A stretch of DNA of 64,000 nt from Caenorhabditis elegans (taxonomy: Eukaryota > Nematoda > Chromadorea > Rhabditida > Rhabditidae): positions 16,988,001 to 17,052,000 of the forward strand of contig NC_003284.9 in NCBI RefSeq assembly GCF_000002985.6, in the 5' to 3' direction. The notes below the pieces were generated by a model that worked only from the letters and a program-made list of their open reading frames with translations, searched no databases and had not been told where the DNA came from. This document shows, one piece after another, positions 63,252 through 64,000 of this stretch. Position 1 is the stretch's first letter. Every line of letters begins with the position of its first letter. The translations under genes and the position numbers were made by a program.

Positions 63252-63440
63252 GTTACCTTAATCAAAAGTGTTATGAGGCATAGCGAATAGGAGAGGTAAT
63301 AAAATTTCGGAAGTATTGAGCCTTTAAGCGTCCCGTCGATTTTTCTTTACAACAAACAAAACTGCATTGAGAGTGTGAAAAGGGGATTCGTTACGGTACT
63401 GTGAATATACAGTACTGGACTTCAATGAAAACATGGTAAA
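63252..63440 (-). other. Probable intron of the cyclase gene
   Basis: Non-coding sequence between the last visible cyclase exon and the repeat. If the receptor has its usual length, further exons lie beyond 64000. Confidence 0.5.
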
Positions 63441-64000
63441 AGGTTGATGTAACGGCATGAGGCAAAGTAAATTTAAAAGTACGCTAGGGGTTTCGCAAAG
63501 GTTACCATGGGGGGTAAAATTATTCGCTCTTAGGGGGAATTCTCGAAAATCACAAATAAGCATTTCAAAATCTCAGAGAGCACAAAAATTTTTAAATGTG
63601 TACTGAATAAGAATACGACTTCTAGTAGAACTACAATGGTTTCAGCCTCATGAACCTCATTCCGACCACGTCATAAAGATTGAAGAGGTACCAACTATGC
63701 TGGTTGGTAGTTGGTAGTACCAACTTGGTACATCAGCATAGTTGGTACATACAATTTCTACGTCACAACATCTTGACAGTTTTTTCACAGAGTGCCTGTG
63801 AGTCTGTAGAGAGAGGTGAGCCTGTAGAGATATACAGACAACATAACTGCCTCTGCGAGAGAGTGTTCTCTGACAGGTGACCTGTACAACAGTTTTGGAG
63901 CTGATGAAATCTGATGCAGAAAAATTTGTGTGTCCAGCTGTGGGGAAAATCTGTCAAGATGCTGTGACGTAGAAATTGTATGTACCAACTATGCTAATGT
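63441..64000. repeat. Foldback repeat, second copy of the 31-kb family, cut by the window edge
   Basis: Bases 63441-63846 match about 30993-31404 with many small differences (shared GATGTAACGGCATGAGG, AAAAGTACGCTAGGGG, GTACCAACTATGCTGG, GCCTGTGAG). In addition 63730-63779 is the reverse complement of 63951-64000 with two mismatches, forming a hairpin with a loop of about 170 bases that may continue past the window. No coding capacity. Confidence 0.8.

Overview
The window is nuclear DNA of a Caenorhabditis nematode, almost certainly C. elegans. It is AT-rich with short introns that mostly end in TTTCAG. It holds the muscleblind gene mbl-1 and the microtubule minus-end gene ptrn-1, which I recall lying together on the right part of the X chromosome. 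There are no bacterial features (no operons with ribosome binding sites, no CRISPR). All gene models below were built by hand by joining exons. The complete models for ptrn-1, the USP gene, the DB-module gene, the LZTS/Fez1-like gene and the MATH-BTB-like gene each keep one reading frame through all joins to a stop codon, which supports them strongly.

Layout. 1-22.3 kb, plus strand: mbl-1, with an alternative 5' coding exon (1556-1671), a 12-kb intron full of non-coding sequence, the exons for two CCCH zinc fingers, and two or three alternative C-terminal ends. 22.3-25.4 kb: intergenic with small repeats. 25.4-29.8 kb, plus strand: a divergent ubiquitin-specific protease with an intact mariner transposon in one intron. 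30.4-31.5 kb: a foldback repeat. 31.7-32.7 kb, minus strand: a small secreted DB-module protein. 34.3-42.2 kb, minus strand: ptrn-1 (CH domain, coiled coils, CKK domain). 43.0-44.2 kb: a second mariner copy in the opposite orientation with the same predicted protein. 47.3-54.9 kb, minus strand: a Fez1/LZTS-like coiled-coil protein. 56.1-57.3 kb, minus strand: a small divergent MATH-BTB-like protein. 58.3-63.25 kb, minus strand: the 3' three quarters of a receptor guanylyl cyclase (probably gcy-11), with a Tc1-related foldback element in an intron. Its 5' end lies beyond the right edge, and the last 0.6 kb is another copy of the foldback repeat family seen at 31 kb.

The genes are independent transcription units rather than one pathway: RNA splicing control (MBL-1), deubiquitination, microtubule minus-end stabilisation (PTRN-1), a probable scaffold (LZTS-like), a possible CUL-3 adaptor (MATH-BTB-like) and cGMP-type signalling. 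I found no wholly new system. The strongest points for a second look are: the guanylyl cyclase lacks both transition-state residues (Asn and Arg) while keeping its metal and guanine-selecting residues; a mariner sits exactly on a 3' splice site and its target-site duplication rebuilds the AG; the two mariner copies look identical and intact; mbl-1 has alternative C-termini and a structured intron; and ptrn-1 carries a 19-base G tract.
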